Shown here piece after piece: positions 1-12,800 of a DNA stretch of 64,000 nucleotides. A program made the translations under genes and the position numbers. A model generated the notes under the pieces. It had not been told where the DNA came from and searched no databases. It saw nothing but the letters and a program-made list of their open reading frames with translations. Position 1 is the stretch's first letter, and each line of letters begins with the position of its first letter. The stretch comes from Doris montereyensis (taxonomy: Eukaryota > Mollusca > Gastropoda > Nudibranchia > Dorididae), in contig JAXRKP010000252.1 in assembly GCA_037039925.1 (NCBI GenBank), forward strand, positions 251,901 to 315,900, written 5' to 3'.

Positions 1-113
1 AAACAGCCAAGAGATATTTAACATGCACAGAGTGTTGTGATCTGCACATGAGATCTCTTTTCTATCGTCCATCTCCAATGGGACTAAGTGTCAATCCACT
101 TACATAAACAATT
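1..113 (-). repeat. SINE-A copy, partial (tRNA-derived SINE)
   Basis: This is the body of the main SINE family of the window, cut by the left edge. It is recognised by the AAACAGCCAAGRGATCTTTAA block, the GCACAGAGTGTTGTGATCTG block and the TCCAATGGGACTA block shared with the copies at 13.3, 15.6, 32.6, 42.9 and 52.9 kb. The tRNA-like head is missing; at about 113 the sequence changes into LINE-derived sequence. The orientation follows from full copies, whose head and B box read on the minus strand. Confidence 0.8.
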
Positions 114-560
114 CCCCCTATTTCTGAAATAGCCAAAAATGTCTTTTTTCAATTTCATCAGCTAGTTCTAACCCTTTTCCATATATTGGCCTAATATTCC
201 ATGTTCCGAAAATCACAGTCCTTGTTCGTTTCCATGGTCGTCTTCGAGGTCAATTTGGGTATCATAATATATATGGTTCTTTGAATCATTTAGTTTTTGG
301 GTAAGCAGGTGATTAACCCATTGTACCTTAGGTAGATGGTGGGGCTGCCACCTTGTGGACCCCTACCGAACCTCGATTGTGATTTTCTGTTGGGGTTAAC
401 TCCCTTTGCTTTAGTCAACCAAGACCAGCGTCCAGCGAGCAAGGCAGCAGGGTATGATTTATTTTCTGGGTTAACTACCTTAGCCTTTGGTCATCCAAGA
501 CCCTCCTGTAAGGCAGCAAGAGACTCATGAAGGACAGTGACGCCTAGTCCCGGCAGGCGA
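114..560 (-). mobile_element. RTE-type LINE, 5' fragment with start of endonuclease domain
   Basis: On the minus strand, 246-121 translates without a stop into a segment containing TVIFGTWNIRPIYGKG and ELADEIEK. This resembles the beginning of the apurinic-like endonuclease of RTE/BovB-related non-LTR retrotransposons, which typically start with a T-x-N-I/V-R motif after a short basic stretch. Upstream (250-560) stops appear, as expected for a 5' leader or decayed sequence. The endonuclease breaks off at the SINE junction near 113, so the fragment is truncated and cannot be active. The family call is by motif only. Confidence 0.55.
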
Positions 561-698
561 TTCACATGAGTGCGAAAAGGTAAGAGTGCAAATGTACGAC
601 GCCAGCAGTTCAAGTAATGAAATTGTGAATTGATCTTTTCGGACATTTTGGTATTATTTGCCTAATGATAAAATTCAGGGTAAAGAAATGATACTCAC

Positions 699-805
699 TA
701 ATGTCGTCTTTATGATATTCGTCCAGTATGGTGACACCAATTTTTCTTTTCTCTTTTCTGTCCAAGCTTGCCTGGATTCTTGCTCGACAGCGTTCTCTGC
801 ATGAC
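699..805 (-). CDS. Probable second exon of ZSWIM3-like gene
   Basis: The minus strand encodes CRERCRARIQASLDRKEKR followed by KIGVTILDEYHKDDIS, ending at a strong donor (ATTA|GTGAGT at 699/698). The pattern (basic cysteine segment, C-x-A-R-I, L-D-R-K, then V-T-x6-H) matches the second half of the FAR1-like N-terminal domain of ZSWIM1/ZSWIM3-type proteins, where a conserved H-N-H follows. Here the pair is reduced to E-Y-H. The likely acceptor is AATAAG|GTC at 805, giving phase 2, which does not match the phase-0 donor of the exon at 1453-1689. An intermediate exon or a one-base error must lie between. The gene continues past the left edge. Confidence 0.45.
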
Positions 806-1452
806 CTTATTGGGAAAATTATGAAACATTCATGACAATTTAGAATCACATAATAATAATACATATAGATATGTAGACATCTGAATTTTGATGTAGTGTA
901 AGTCTCCAACGCTCCACACCGGTGTATTGGCATCTGTATGCACAGTAAATGTACCAGTCATTACTGAATCGTTATAAAACAATCATTTTTTTTACAAGAC
1001 TTGAGGCAAATTATGCGAAGGGGGAAACAAAAAAATGGATCTTTAAGAAATTGCAACATATGAAGATTGATGGTACGAGCTAATTGTAGAATTGGATCTA
1101 GTTCTAATTTGACTTGAGATCAAGAAGATATTATAAAATAAAAACTTAAAGAATTTACAAGTATGCCCTTAAAATGCATTCTAGATATCAAAAGCTCTAC
1201 CTCAAATTCATAAAATTCACAAAACTTCAACTAGGATCTAGAGAATTCTAGAGCTGCTCTCTAAATATAGATTTAGGCTACAACTCCTGGGGCTCACATC
1301 ACAAAGCAATCACAATCACCTCTACTCACAGCACAAATCAATCAACTCTAGGGATATGACTTCTGATCCTATCCATACGGGCTCATAGTCTTAACTTGCT
1401 GCAAAATTAATAAAGATACAAATCTGAATCTAGAGTTTGATAATCTACTTAC
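806..1452. other. Intron or spacer of the ZSWIM3-like gene
   Basis: This is AT-rich sequence between the two candidate exons. It contains several AGATCTAG-type words (1090-1260) but no repeat copy or open frame that I can support. Confidence 0.4.
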
Positions 1453-1689
1453 CTTCATGTCTCTGACAAGGTGTCCCTTAGGCTGATATGCCACTCGATG
1501 GCTGCACTGGAGTGATTTATAAAAATGAAGCAGTCTCGGGATATGGTTTTCATTTGTTGATATGCGTCTCAACCTTTTTGAGGATGCTTTCACCAAAAGT
1601 TGGTGCGTTTTATCTATGTACTTTTGTACCGCATCTTCAATATATTTCCATGAAGAAAATTGATCGTAATGTTTCAGATTACCCGCCAT
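1453..1689 (-). CDS. First coding exon of ZSWIM3-like (FAR1-like N-terminal domain) protein
   Basis: A 79-codon exon starts at an ATG in a very good context (TTCACCATGGCG) and ends at a consensus donor (ATGAAG|GTAAGT). The protein begins MAGNLKHYDQFSSWKYIEDA, continues with VQKYIDKTHQLLVKASSKRL and ends FYKSLQCSHRVAYQPKGHLV plus RDMK. This order (aromatic F-x-S-W, helix, Q-L-L-V-K-x-S-K-R-L, then F/C-S-H and Y-Q-P-K-G-x-x-R) is typical of the N-terminal domain found in invertebrate ZSWIM3-like proteins, which derive from MULE/FAR1 transposase-type DNA-binding modules. The SWIM zinc finger itself would lie further downstream, outside the window. It could be a host gene or part of a domesticated element; the sequence does not decide this. 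Confidence 0.5.
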
Positions 1690-2280
1690 GGTGAACGACT
1701 TTCTTGAAACTGAAAAACTGGTAGGCCTCCTAGAGGATAAAGGCAAATACATAAGCACGATTTGCGAATGCACGACAGCCGGCACGATTTATACTGTGGG
1801 AATTATGGACAGCGTGAGTCATGACCTCTATTTTTTAGGAAGAAAATGGACAAAACGGGCCCATCCCGCAATGATATATTATTATAATCTTTTAAAAGTT
1901 CCTGTATCCAGATGGTGATTCTGAACACTCCTAAAATTTAAATGAGTTTTTCCTTGAAGCATTTCCGACAATCCTGAAAATTTCTTCAACTAAGTTTTGT
2001 TCACAGACGGACAAACAACCGTGACTTGATAAGGTTTAAATGGTGTGATAACAGTTTGTGATACATCCATGGACTTTGTAACATGTTAAACTATGTGTTG
2101 TTTGTGACTTGAAGTGCTGCAGCCAGGGATGTTATCTTCAAAATGGCCATCCATGACATCATTGAAATCAGCTTCATTATAAACATAAAATTACTACAGA
2201 TTTGATTTTGATTGCACTTGGCTTACACTGAGATATCCCTATCATTCTTTTTTCAGAGAGGAAAGCCATTTCTTTCTTCA
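1690..2280. other. Upstream flank of ZSWIM3-like exon
   Basis: It presumably contains the minus-strand promoter. A slightly CpG-richer stretch lies at 1740-1800, just upstream of the start codon. No further exon, repeat or element is recognised. Confidence 0.3.
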
Positions 2281-2393
2281 ATTATTTTTTTTTTGCTCTC
2301 ATGGTGTGGTGAGAGTTCTCTCGTTGGTTTTTGCTTTTTCTGAGCATTGTTTGCCTATATTTTCTTTCTGTCTCATGTTTTGTTTTGGGTATT

Positions 2394-2420
2394 TTGTTTG
2401 TTTGTTTGTTTGTTTGTTTT
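2394..2420. repeat. (TTTG)n microsatellite
   Basis: A short run of TTTG units precedes the GA-rich block. Confidence 0.8.
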
Positions 2421-2460
2421 TTGTAAATTTGTTTCAGGAGAAGGAGGAGAAGGGGGTTGG

Positions 2461-3504
<1,044 letters not shown>

Positions 3505-3640
3505 CGATTATATGCAGTGATCTCAGGGTAAATTACATAATAGGAAACAACAGGATGAAAGATAAGTGAAAGAGTGAAAGAAAAGAAGCGGGACCTACCA
3601 GTAGTCCCCGCCAACTTTAGGTCGACCAGGGGTGGGAGGG
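3505..3640 (+). repeat. Family-C short dispersed repeat
   Basis: It is recognised by the core GCAGTGATCTCAGGGTAAAT, a purine-rich middle with GATAAGTGAAAGAGTGAAAG, and the end GGGACCTACCAGTAGTCCCC. The same order occurs at 6.3 (inverted), 9.4, 28.2, 33.0, 35.8, 40.5 and 41.2 kb. It has no tRNA-like boxes that I can see, so the class (SINE or MITE) is open. Confidence 0.75.
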
Positions 3641-4550
3641 GGATGAGTTCATAAGAGAAAGCAGCCACAAGCTGCACAATATGAATAAAGACAGACAAGC
3701 CCTTTTAATGCCAGGTTTTAAAAGTGACATTCCCACCACCTTAACTTAAGCAGGTGGGAAAAAACTGATGAGAGGTTGCCTCGCCTATTTTTTCAAACAA
3801 AATGTGTCCTGATAACACTTGGCCAGATTGACGTCATGCACAATATGGGAAACACAGGCAAATATTTCATAGAAGATTATGCTGTGCACATTACACAACT
3901 CTAAACAGTTGATGGTGTAGTTGTGGCCACCAACGAAGAGGACAACTAGGTTTGTCTTTTTCTTCACAAAAAGAATCGATAAGATATATCTGTGAACCAA
4001 ATCAGATAAAGGGCCGAGTTTACAATCCTACCATTAATTTGGTCATTTTGCACAAAAGCCATCTCTACGGCTGTATGGAGGCAGCCTTTTCTGGGGTAGA
4101 TAGTTGATGGTAGCATAAATTTACCTGCTGATTATATGCAACAATTATAGTGTGATTTTAAAGCAGAATCACAATCAGAATCAGAATCCATTATTTGCCT
4201 CTGAACAAAGAAATGTGGAATGGTCATGGTGACATCCAAACATAAAAAAACAACAGCAAAAAACAAACCCAGAACAAAAACAAACAAAACCAAACAAAAC
4301 AGGAGTAATTGTACATTAATAGCAATAAAATTCAAAGCATGCAACCTTGTGCAGGTGCACTTAATAGATCAAACATATCACAGTTCAACAATTAGCATTG
4401 TGTCCATTTAATTAAAACAAACTTGAAAATTAAAATCAAATGTGCTTCATTCCAGTTGGTGTCCGGACCTTTTTGAAAGAGGGACACTGGCAAAATCATT
4501 TCATCAGTGTTGAACATTCCGTTGGCAGATTTCAACAAATAAGGTCATTG
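3641..4550. other. Spacer without recognised gene
   Basis: It contains A-rich patches (4240-4310) and no supported feature. Confidence 0.3.
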
Positions 4551-4554
4551 AAAT

Positions 4555-6225
4555 AAAACGTTCCCTACAATGTGTCAACCAGCAACGCAATGAACCGACA
4601 TTATTCGGTATGATTTGCTGATATCATGTTAACCAAAAATGCAATGAACAGACATTACTTGGTAAGGACTTTCTGATATCGTGTCAACCAACAACGCAAT
4701 GAACCGACATTATTCGGTAGGATTTGCTGATATCGTGTCAATCAACAACGCAATGAACCGACATTATTTGGTTTGATTTGCTGATATCGTGTCAATCAAC
4801 AACACAATGAACTGACATTATTTGGTTTGATTTGCTGATATCATGTTAACAAAAAAATGTAATGAACCGACATTATTTGGTTTGATTTGCTGATATCGTG
4901 TCAACCAACAACGCAATGAACCGACATTATTTCGCTGGCATGCTGATATCGTGTCAACCAACAACGCAATGAACTGACATTATTTTGCTGGACTTGCTGA
5001 TATCGTGTCAACCAACAACACAATGAATCAATATTAGTTGGTTGGACTTGCTGATATCACATCAACCAACAACGCAATGAACCGACATTCTTCGGTTAAA
5101 CTTGCTGACATCATGTCAACCAAAAATGCAATGAACCAACATTATTCGGTTGGACTTGCTAATACCACATCAACCAACAGCGCAATGAACCGACAACATT
5201 TGGTTTGACTTACTGATATCACATCAACCAACAACGCAATGAACCGACAACATTTGGTTTGACTTACTGATATCACATCAACCAACAGCGCAATGAACCG
5301 ACAACATTTGGTTTGACTTACTGATATCACATCAACCAACAGCGCAATGAACCGACAACATTTGGTTTGACTTACTGATATCACATCAACCAACAGCGCA
5401 ATGAACCGACAACATTTGGTTTGACTTACTGATATCACATCAACCAACAATGCAATGAACCGACAACATTTGGTTTGACTTACTGATATCACATCAACCA
5501 ACAGCGCAATGAACCGACAACATTTGGTTTGACTTACTGATATCACATCAACCAACAACGCAATGAACAGACATTATTTGGTTTGATTTGCTGATATCAC
5601 ATCAACCAACAACGCAATGAACCGACATTATTTGGTTTGATTTGCTGATATCACATCAACCAACAACGCAATGAACCGACATTATTTGGTTTGATTTGCT
5701 GATATCACATCAACAAACAACGCAATGAACCGACATTATTGGTAGGACTTGCTGATACCGTGTCAACCAACAACGCAATGAACCGACATTATTTGGTTTG
5801 ATTTGTTGATATCACATCAACCAACAACGCAATGAACCGACATTATTTGGTAGGACTTGCTGATACCGTGTCAACCAACAACGCAATGAACCGACATTGT
5901 TTGGTTTGACTTGCTGATATCACATCAACCAACAACGCAATGAACCAACATTATTTGGTTTGACTTACTGATATCACATCAACCAACAATGCAATGAACC
6001 AACATTATTCTGTTAGACTTGCTGATACCATGTCAACCAACAATGCAATGAACCAACATTATTTGATTGAACCGACATTATTTAGTTTAACTTGTTGATA
6101 TCACATAAACCAACAATGCAGTGAACCAACATTATTCGGTTAGACTTGCTGATACCATGTCAACCAGCAATGAACCAACATTATTTGATTGAACCGAAAT
6201 TATTTGGTTGGACCAACAAGGCAAG
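4555..6225. repeat. 54-bp minisatellite, about 30 units
   Basis: Units contain CATCAACCAACAACGCAATG, then AACCGACATTATTTGGTTTG and ATTTGCTGATAT. CTGATATC recurs exactly 54 bp apart (for example 5591 and 5645). The centre (5195-5560) is most homogeneous with the ACAACATTTGGTTTGACTTA variant; both ends are divergent, and the last units (6060-6225) carry deletions. The minus-strand 18-residue repeat frame is a by-product of the period being a multiple of three. It lies just downstream of the last visible PR/SET exon. Confidence 0.97.
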
Positions 6226-6294
6226 TTGAACATATTTCTCCTCAGGTTTCAAAAACTGAATTTAAACGATTTAATTCATTTTTTCCTATTTTCG

Positions 6295-6405
6295 TGTAGG
6301 TGGTTGGTGGCTGCGGCTGGTAGGTCCTTTTTCTGTCCTTTTACTCTTTCACTTATCTTTTATCTTGCTGCTTCCTCTTAATTCACCCTGAGATCTCTAC
6401 AATGG
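6295..6405 (-). repeat. Family-C dispersed repeat, inverted copy
   Basis: It is the reverse complement of the copy at 3505, with CTGGTAGGTCC, CTTTTACTCTTTCACTTATC and TTCACCCTGAGATCTC in order. Confidence 0.75.
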
Positions 6406-6678
6406 TGGACAAGGGTAAATTTCAATTAAACAAACTTCCTTTTCCCCGTCTTTAAACATATATCAATATCCTTGTTATTTTTTCTTCCATCAGGAAAATA
6501 TTAGAATACTTGTATCATTTCTTTCTAATGTTTAAAGCAAAACTTAGATACCAAAACATAGCATTTTCATTTCTAGAGGTTGAAAACACTTCTACAGGAA
6601 ATATTGTTCTTTAAAAAAATAACAATAGTACTTTGTCATATACTTAGTAGATCCAGTTAACACAACTATTCTACTTAC

Positions 6679-6858
6679 CAGTAATTCTGCTCCTCTTGGT
6701 ATGGGTTTGTGAGCTCTATAGTAGATCTCTCCTTTGTATTGGTAAGCCGTCAAACACTGCTCATCCTCAGAACGGGCACAGTTGACAAAACGCATCCAGT
6801 TGGAATGAAAAGAGTTTCTGGCATCTATAAAATGGGAGGGTTTGCCGTCTTTATAAAC
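6679..6858 (-). CDS. PR/SET domain exon 2 of PRDM9-like gene
   Basis: Sixty codons, phase 0 at both ends (CAACAG|GTTTAT acceptor, TTACTG|GTAAGT donor). It contains SNWMRFVNCARSEDEQCLTA followed by YQYKGEIYYRAHKPIPRGAE and LL. NWMR(Y/F)VNCAR, the E-Q-N/C-L segment, YQY..IYYR and the P-R-G-x-E-L-L end are hallmarks of PR/SET domains and correspond to the cofactor and substrate-binding core. The next expected residues, V-W-Y-G, should open the following exon, but no such exon is found in 6678-1. Confidence 0.8.
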
Positions 6859-9800
6859 CTGTTGACACAAGATAGTATAGTATTCGAGACAGGTGTTTTA
6901 GGGTTCAAGAGAACAAAATTTCCATTCCACAGGGAGTAGAGGGATCGAACAGGATAAAGCATGATGTTCAAATAGCAAATTTATATTTTTGCAATTGAGC
7001 TTTGCGTTCTTGAAGGTAGGCTATGTTTATTGTAATTCAATTGTCTATATCGTGTAAAGGGATAAAACATTCTTATTATCGTAATAGCATTTAGTTAATT
7101 TGTAGTTGTTTACCTGAGACTCAGACTAAATCTTTATTACAAAGTCCTTTTCTCGCCACATAGAGTGGTTGCCTTTGTGCCTCAATGACCATAGAAGCTA
7201 TACCAGCAAGAGCGTAAGAGGTTGAAGTGGTTTTGCATGGGGCTAGCAACCCCACCTTGTAAAAATGATGTTTGATACAAAAACGCAGACATGAGAAAAA
7301 AATGAAATTTTAACTTCAGGAAGGATGCCTTCATATAAAGAATGAACAGGATCAATGTAGCAGAGAAAGCCAGAACCATATGGAAGCTACCTACCCACCG
7401 AGGCTAAAACAATTATCAGAAAATGAAATGTAAGAACCATGCTTGGAACGGGTCAAATCTCACATTTGTAGCATCAGAAATCAGAATGAACCACCACAGC
7501 ACACTTTGGATTGGTGAGTTCAAATGGATTGAATCCAGAGAAAGTCTTACAAGTCTTACAAAATGGGATGTCATTTTGTACTCTGGTCAAAAAGAGGATG
7601 ATACACTAAACACCTATGGAGTAGCCTTGATGTCCAAAATCGTATAAAGAGAGCTAACACAAGATTTCAGAATAATCAATTCTGTGTTTAAAATTTAAAA
7701 CAAGAGAATCAATAAAAATATAATACAAGGGATACACCCTTACAAATGATAAATTGATAGGGATGATGAATAAAAAGAAGAGTTCTATAATAGACTACAG
7801 AGAGTTGTACAAAAAAGTCCTTAACAGGACCTTATCAATGTAATGGGGGAAATAGATGCGCAAGTTGATAAAAACAACAGCAAAGAAAAGAGAAGAAAAA
7901 ACAAGGAATGGCTGAAATGAACAACGATGGAGAACCAGACATCTGCATAAATAACAATACAATCACTGGTGATACTATCTTTCAACACAGTGTATACACA
8001 GAACATCCTGGATATCACCAAAAAATCAGATTGACTGAAGATGGATCTCTAAAATGTTCAGGAGTTCGTTTCAAAATATGTCAGACAAGGATCGGATGTT
8101 GCTGCCTTTTATGATCTTCTAATTGGACATCTAGAACTTAAAACAAAAAAGGGTACTGCACAAAAAAGACATATCATATAGGAAGAAATTTAACAACATG
8201 CACTCTTGAAAGTTACATTATTGGGGGGAAAATGTGAATTTCGAAATAAACCTGCTAACGAGTACTTAATTTTACAAGAGTTAATCAGTTAATGAATGAA
8301 AAAAAATTGTGAATATGAAGTCAAACAATCATTTGCTTTGACATGTGAAGAACTATTTGGCTCGAACAGGAATAAACCTCAGGAGTGGATCTCAACAGAT
8401 TGACTAAAGAAAATCACTAAAGATGAAAAAACAAAAAAGTAGCCATGAATAACAGTCATACTAGAAGAAAGTGCATAAGAAATTTATAATAATGCTAACA
8501 ATGAGGTAATGACAAGAATTTAAGCAGACAGAAAGACATACATATAAAATACATAAATGTAACAATGTTAAGTGATGACACACAGAGAGAGCCAGATTTG
8601 GAAGTTGTGAAAAAAATACTGACCTCCTGTAATCCTAATGATAAAGGACTGTTTGATTTAACTTAGCTTGATTTCGTAATTTGGAAGTTCAACAAAAGAG
8701 GATAGGCAGAAACTGAGTGGGAAAAAGATGAGGATCTGAATCACTTGTCTTCGGTGCTGACCTGTTACGATGCTTCAACCACTGGTAAGACAAGACTTGA
8801 AATTAACAGAGTGAAAACAAAAGGAGGAGAAATGAACTGGTTGAATGGTGGGTACGTTTTATTAACCAAATGAAAATAAGCATCAAGACAAAATTCAATT
8901 ACAAATCAATCACATTCATAAATATCAAATCATGGCAACCAGCAGATGATGAAATAACATCATAAACATTCTTCTAAACATTCTTCTACAACCCTTAAGT
9001 CCACCCTTCCTTAGATGTATTTAAAGCTACAAAGACAGGGATCTGGACCATTAAAGTTCAATAAAATCATGAATAAAGTGTGATAGTGAAGACAGATAAT
9101 CATGATACTGATATCTGTTAAAGACTTTTGTTCGCATGAACCATAGGTACAAATCCTTCAAAGAAAACTCTATCGACTAAGAAATAAAAAAAACAATATT
9201 TAAAGGTGAAGATGTATGGGGTACACCAAAAAAGGAGCCATAACACTATTAAGTAGTGGAAGAATAGCAAGGCCTGACAAAACTGCAAGAAAAGAACTCA
9301 ATGCTGGCATGAACACAGCTGTTGCTGAAATCCTTTTTAACAGCAACTTAAGATAACTTGGGGAACAACTTATGCAAACTGAATGGACAAAAAGATGTCT
9401 GTTTCATGAAAATTTACACTGTCCATCATAGGCGGCGACATCAGGGTAAATTCAGAAGAAAACAAGAGGAAAGAAGTGTGAAAAAGTGAAAAGAAAGAAG
9501 TAAGACCAACGAGTGGTGCCCATGGAAAGAAGAATGGCTCATCAAACTATCATTAATGAAGAGAGGCAATCTCAATGCTTGTTCAAACAATAAAGCCATC
9601 AAACTATTCTCTGTCTCCCATAAAATCTTTTAAAGAATGCTGTTTATAAAAAAGAACGAAAGACGAGGACGACTCAAGAGACCAGCTAGCTGGCTTTCGC
9701 AACAACTGATCTTGCTTGGAGGAGGCAGTGACACCACAATAGTAGAACAGATACTAGAGTGGAACACGTCATTATATGGTTACCTTATCGATATTGATTA

Positions 9801-12800
9801 TGAGAAAGTCTTTGACAGTATTAGTGAGAAATTCCTTAGCCTGACACCACCAATGAAAACTTGAGTCAAAGTGGTTGAAATAAAGCTAGCTGTCATCAGT
9901 TTCAGATCAATGTTTTTGCAGCAGTAAGGGAAAAAAATCTCTACTTTGAAACCATTTTCAAATGACCCTGAACCTACAAATCTTACATACTAGGCTAGGT
10001 ATGATCAATGATTGGAGCTGATTTCAAAGAGTTTCGACACTTTAATCAATTTAGAACTAGGCAGTCTAAATCAAACATGACATGGGTGGCTCACAGAATC
10101 TTCATTACCTGATAGAAATTTGGAAGAATTTAATGAACATGGATACAATTAACAACCCAAAATGTAGGCTCTGATTATACATGATCACCATTTTATTCAA
10201 TACCAGGCTTAATATCAATGGTCTAAGAGGTCTTGGTTGCTGTGTATCACATATTGTTTATTGTTACAGATTTTAACAATTAACTTAAGACCACTTTTGT
10301 TTTCAAGACCTGTTTCAAAAGATCATGTACAAATTTAAAAAATCAGAACTTTTAAAGGGCCTAAAGACTCAGCAAGAAACCTGAAGAAGCACCCCCCCAC
10401 CCCCAATTACTCTATTTGGTATGTTAGGAATCTTCAATGACAACACCACCATAGATTGTTTGTTAAAGCAGTGGATTAATCATTTTGAATGAAATCTAGG
10501 GCAAATAAATAGAACAGTAATAAAAAACTTAATTACTGCGGGTTCAGTCATTTGTCATAAGACAGAATTCTGGATCCTAATACATAAGCCTGTACACGCA
10601 TTGATCTCTGGTCTCAAGATCGTAACGAAGGTATCTAATACAATTTTTATCACTAAATGGTCTGACTTACTTGCCAACAATAGCCAGATTCATGTGCAAT
10701 TTCCTCATTATATTCTTTCACCCCTCCATATGGACCAAACTGAGTTCTGACAGGAAAGTCCTGAAGTGCGTAAACACCGAGACCAGCATTTGATATTTTA
10801 GATTTTCTTATCTGCAGACCTAGTGGCAATGTCCTTTTACAATATTCCAAGTCCTTGCCCTTCAAACCTGTGTCTACCTGAAATCAATAGACCAAAAGCA
10901 AAGACATATAAATATGCATTAGGAGGTTTTAAATTAATTCACTGACTTTCACAGCATGATACAGTAGTCTCAGCCAAAATGCACGGTCCACGGGTGACAA
11001 AATTTGTGCATTTTGGCGAAGGTACATTTTGACGGAGTCAAGGGCCACAACCTATTCCATGTATTTGGATTGCCATTCTCGTTTTGTTTGTTGTTTGTTT
11101 GGGTTTTGTTTGTTGTTACTTGGTTTGAGGATAAGACCCAATTATAGCCTGGACCTCTCCTCATAGAGTGTTTATTCTTCTCTCACTCAAGACCATTACA
11201 AGATGGGATGGGATGGTGGAGACATTCGGCAACTAGGAACATTTTTTTAATTTGTTGACACGCATATCATACGGATTATGATCTCCATGGGTAAATGTGA
11301 CACTGAAACAAGGTCTTTCCTAGATTTTCTCACCATGATCAAGAGACAGATGATCAGAGTGTCTGTCTGGTAGACCTTCATCAACGGCCGAGTCGGGAGG
11401 AAACGGGTGGATAAGGGTGCCAAGAGCAGAGATAGCCAAGACTAGGCATTGTCGTGTGCACATAGTTAACACAGGTCTAGATGCCACACACACATACACA
11501 CACGTGCATGATAGATGTATGTGTGTGTGTAATGTTGGCAATGGACCACCAATCATGTGATTGATTAATTTTTTCACCATGTCCTACCTCTACCACTGCC
11601 ATCCACTCTAATCTCTTTCTCTATCTCCTTTTGTTTTCTTTAGTTAGCAATGACCAGTTCATCGGCATAGTGTCTCTTCACTATGCCCCCCCCCTCCCAA
11701 CTTCCTTCCTGCTCGCGTCAACACCGTCTTCCTTACCTGCTCCAGGAATCTGTTTGCTTCACTGAAGACGAGACAAACACAAGGAACAGACTGAAAAAAA
11801 AACCCTGGCCACCATGAAGAATGAACCCGCGACTTCTGTGTCAGTTCCCATCGCAACCCAAAGTTAACTTCAATTCTTAAAAGTCGCTGGTTTGATGCTC
11901 ATGGTGGCCAGGGTTTTTTCTGTCTACTCTTTGTATTCGTCTTGTCTTTGTTATTACGTGCTTTAATATTATTCAATGTTATTTCCTTCACTGAAAATAA
12001 CCAGGCGCCTCGACTGAAACGAACTGAAAACATACATGTAGTATCCAGTTTACATCCATCACAAATTTTAATATTTGAGATGTAACCAACTGAAAGTGAA
12101 CAAATGTGATCCAGTGTGTGTGTATACCTTTGATTTCCTTCTTTACCTGATAGCTACACAGCAAGAACATGTATTTCATGGTCATGTCATAAATACTTTG
12201 AGCATGAAGGGAATATAGGTGAGGCATTGGAAATAATCAAGTCTGAAACTAGATCTGGATAAAAAATAAATGAGGAAAAGACATCAACAAGTCTGTTGAG
12301 CTACCCCATAAGGAATCTATTACTATTAAAAAGAATTAAGCATGCACACCTGCTGATCAGCCACTGTGATAAGAGGTCCGTGAACAGGACAATCACCAGC
12401 ATACTCCATGTTACATTCTTCACAATCTGAAAATCATGAAGACTTATTGTGTAATGAGCTTAAACGCTACACTTAATTTGTGAGTACATGAAAGCATTAT
12501 CAAATTTTCAGAATTGGTGCAAATAGTTACATTATTCTTTTTCCTTAATCTGATAGCTACAAACAAAATACATATATTTCTTCTTCAAGTCATAAATATT
12601 TTGAGTATCCGATAAAGATTGGTGAGATGTTGAAAACACATGTAACAAAAATTGTAAAACAGATCTCAAACTGCTGTATTTTTTACTTAATCAATAATGT
12701 AATCACGACCTTCATTAAATTTCAACCTCATAACCAAAATTCTGGAAAGGGATGATAGAATTTATTGTCATCAATACTTTGTATCTATCATAACACGTAC

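Noticed and set aside
5142..5558. 138-codon frame with an 18-residue repeat, considered as a PRDM9-type zinc-finger array
   Set aside because: The period is 54 bp, not 84, and there is no CxxC..HxxxH spacing; the frame is open only because 54 is a multiple of three.
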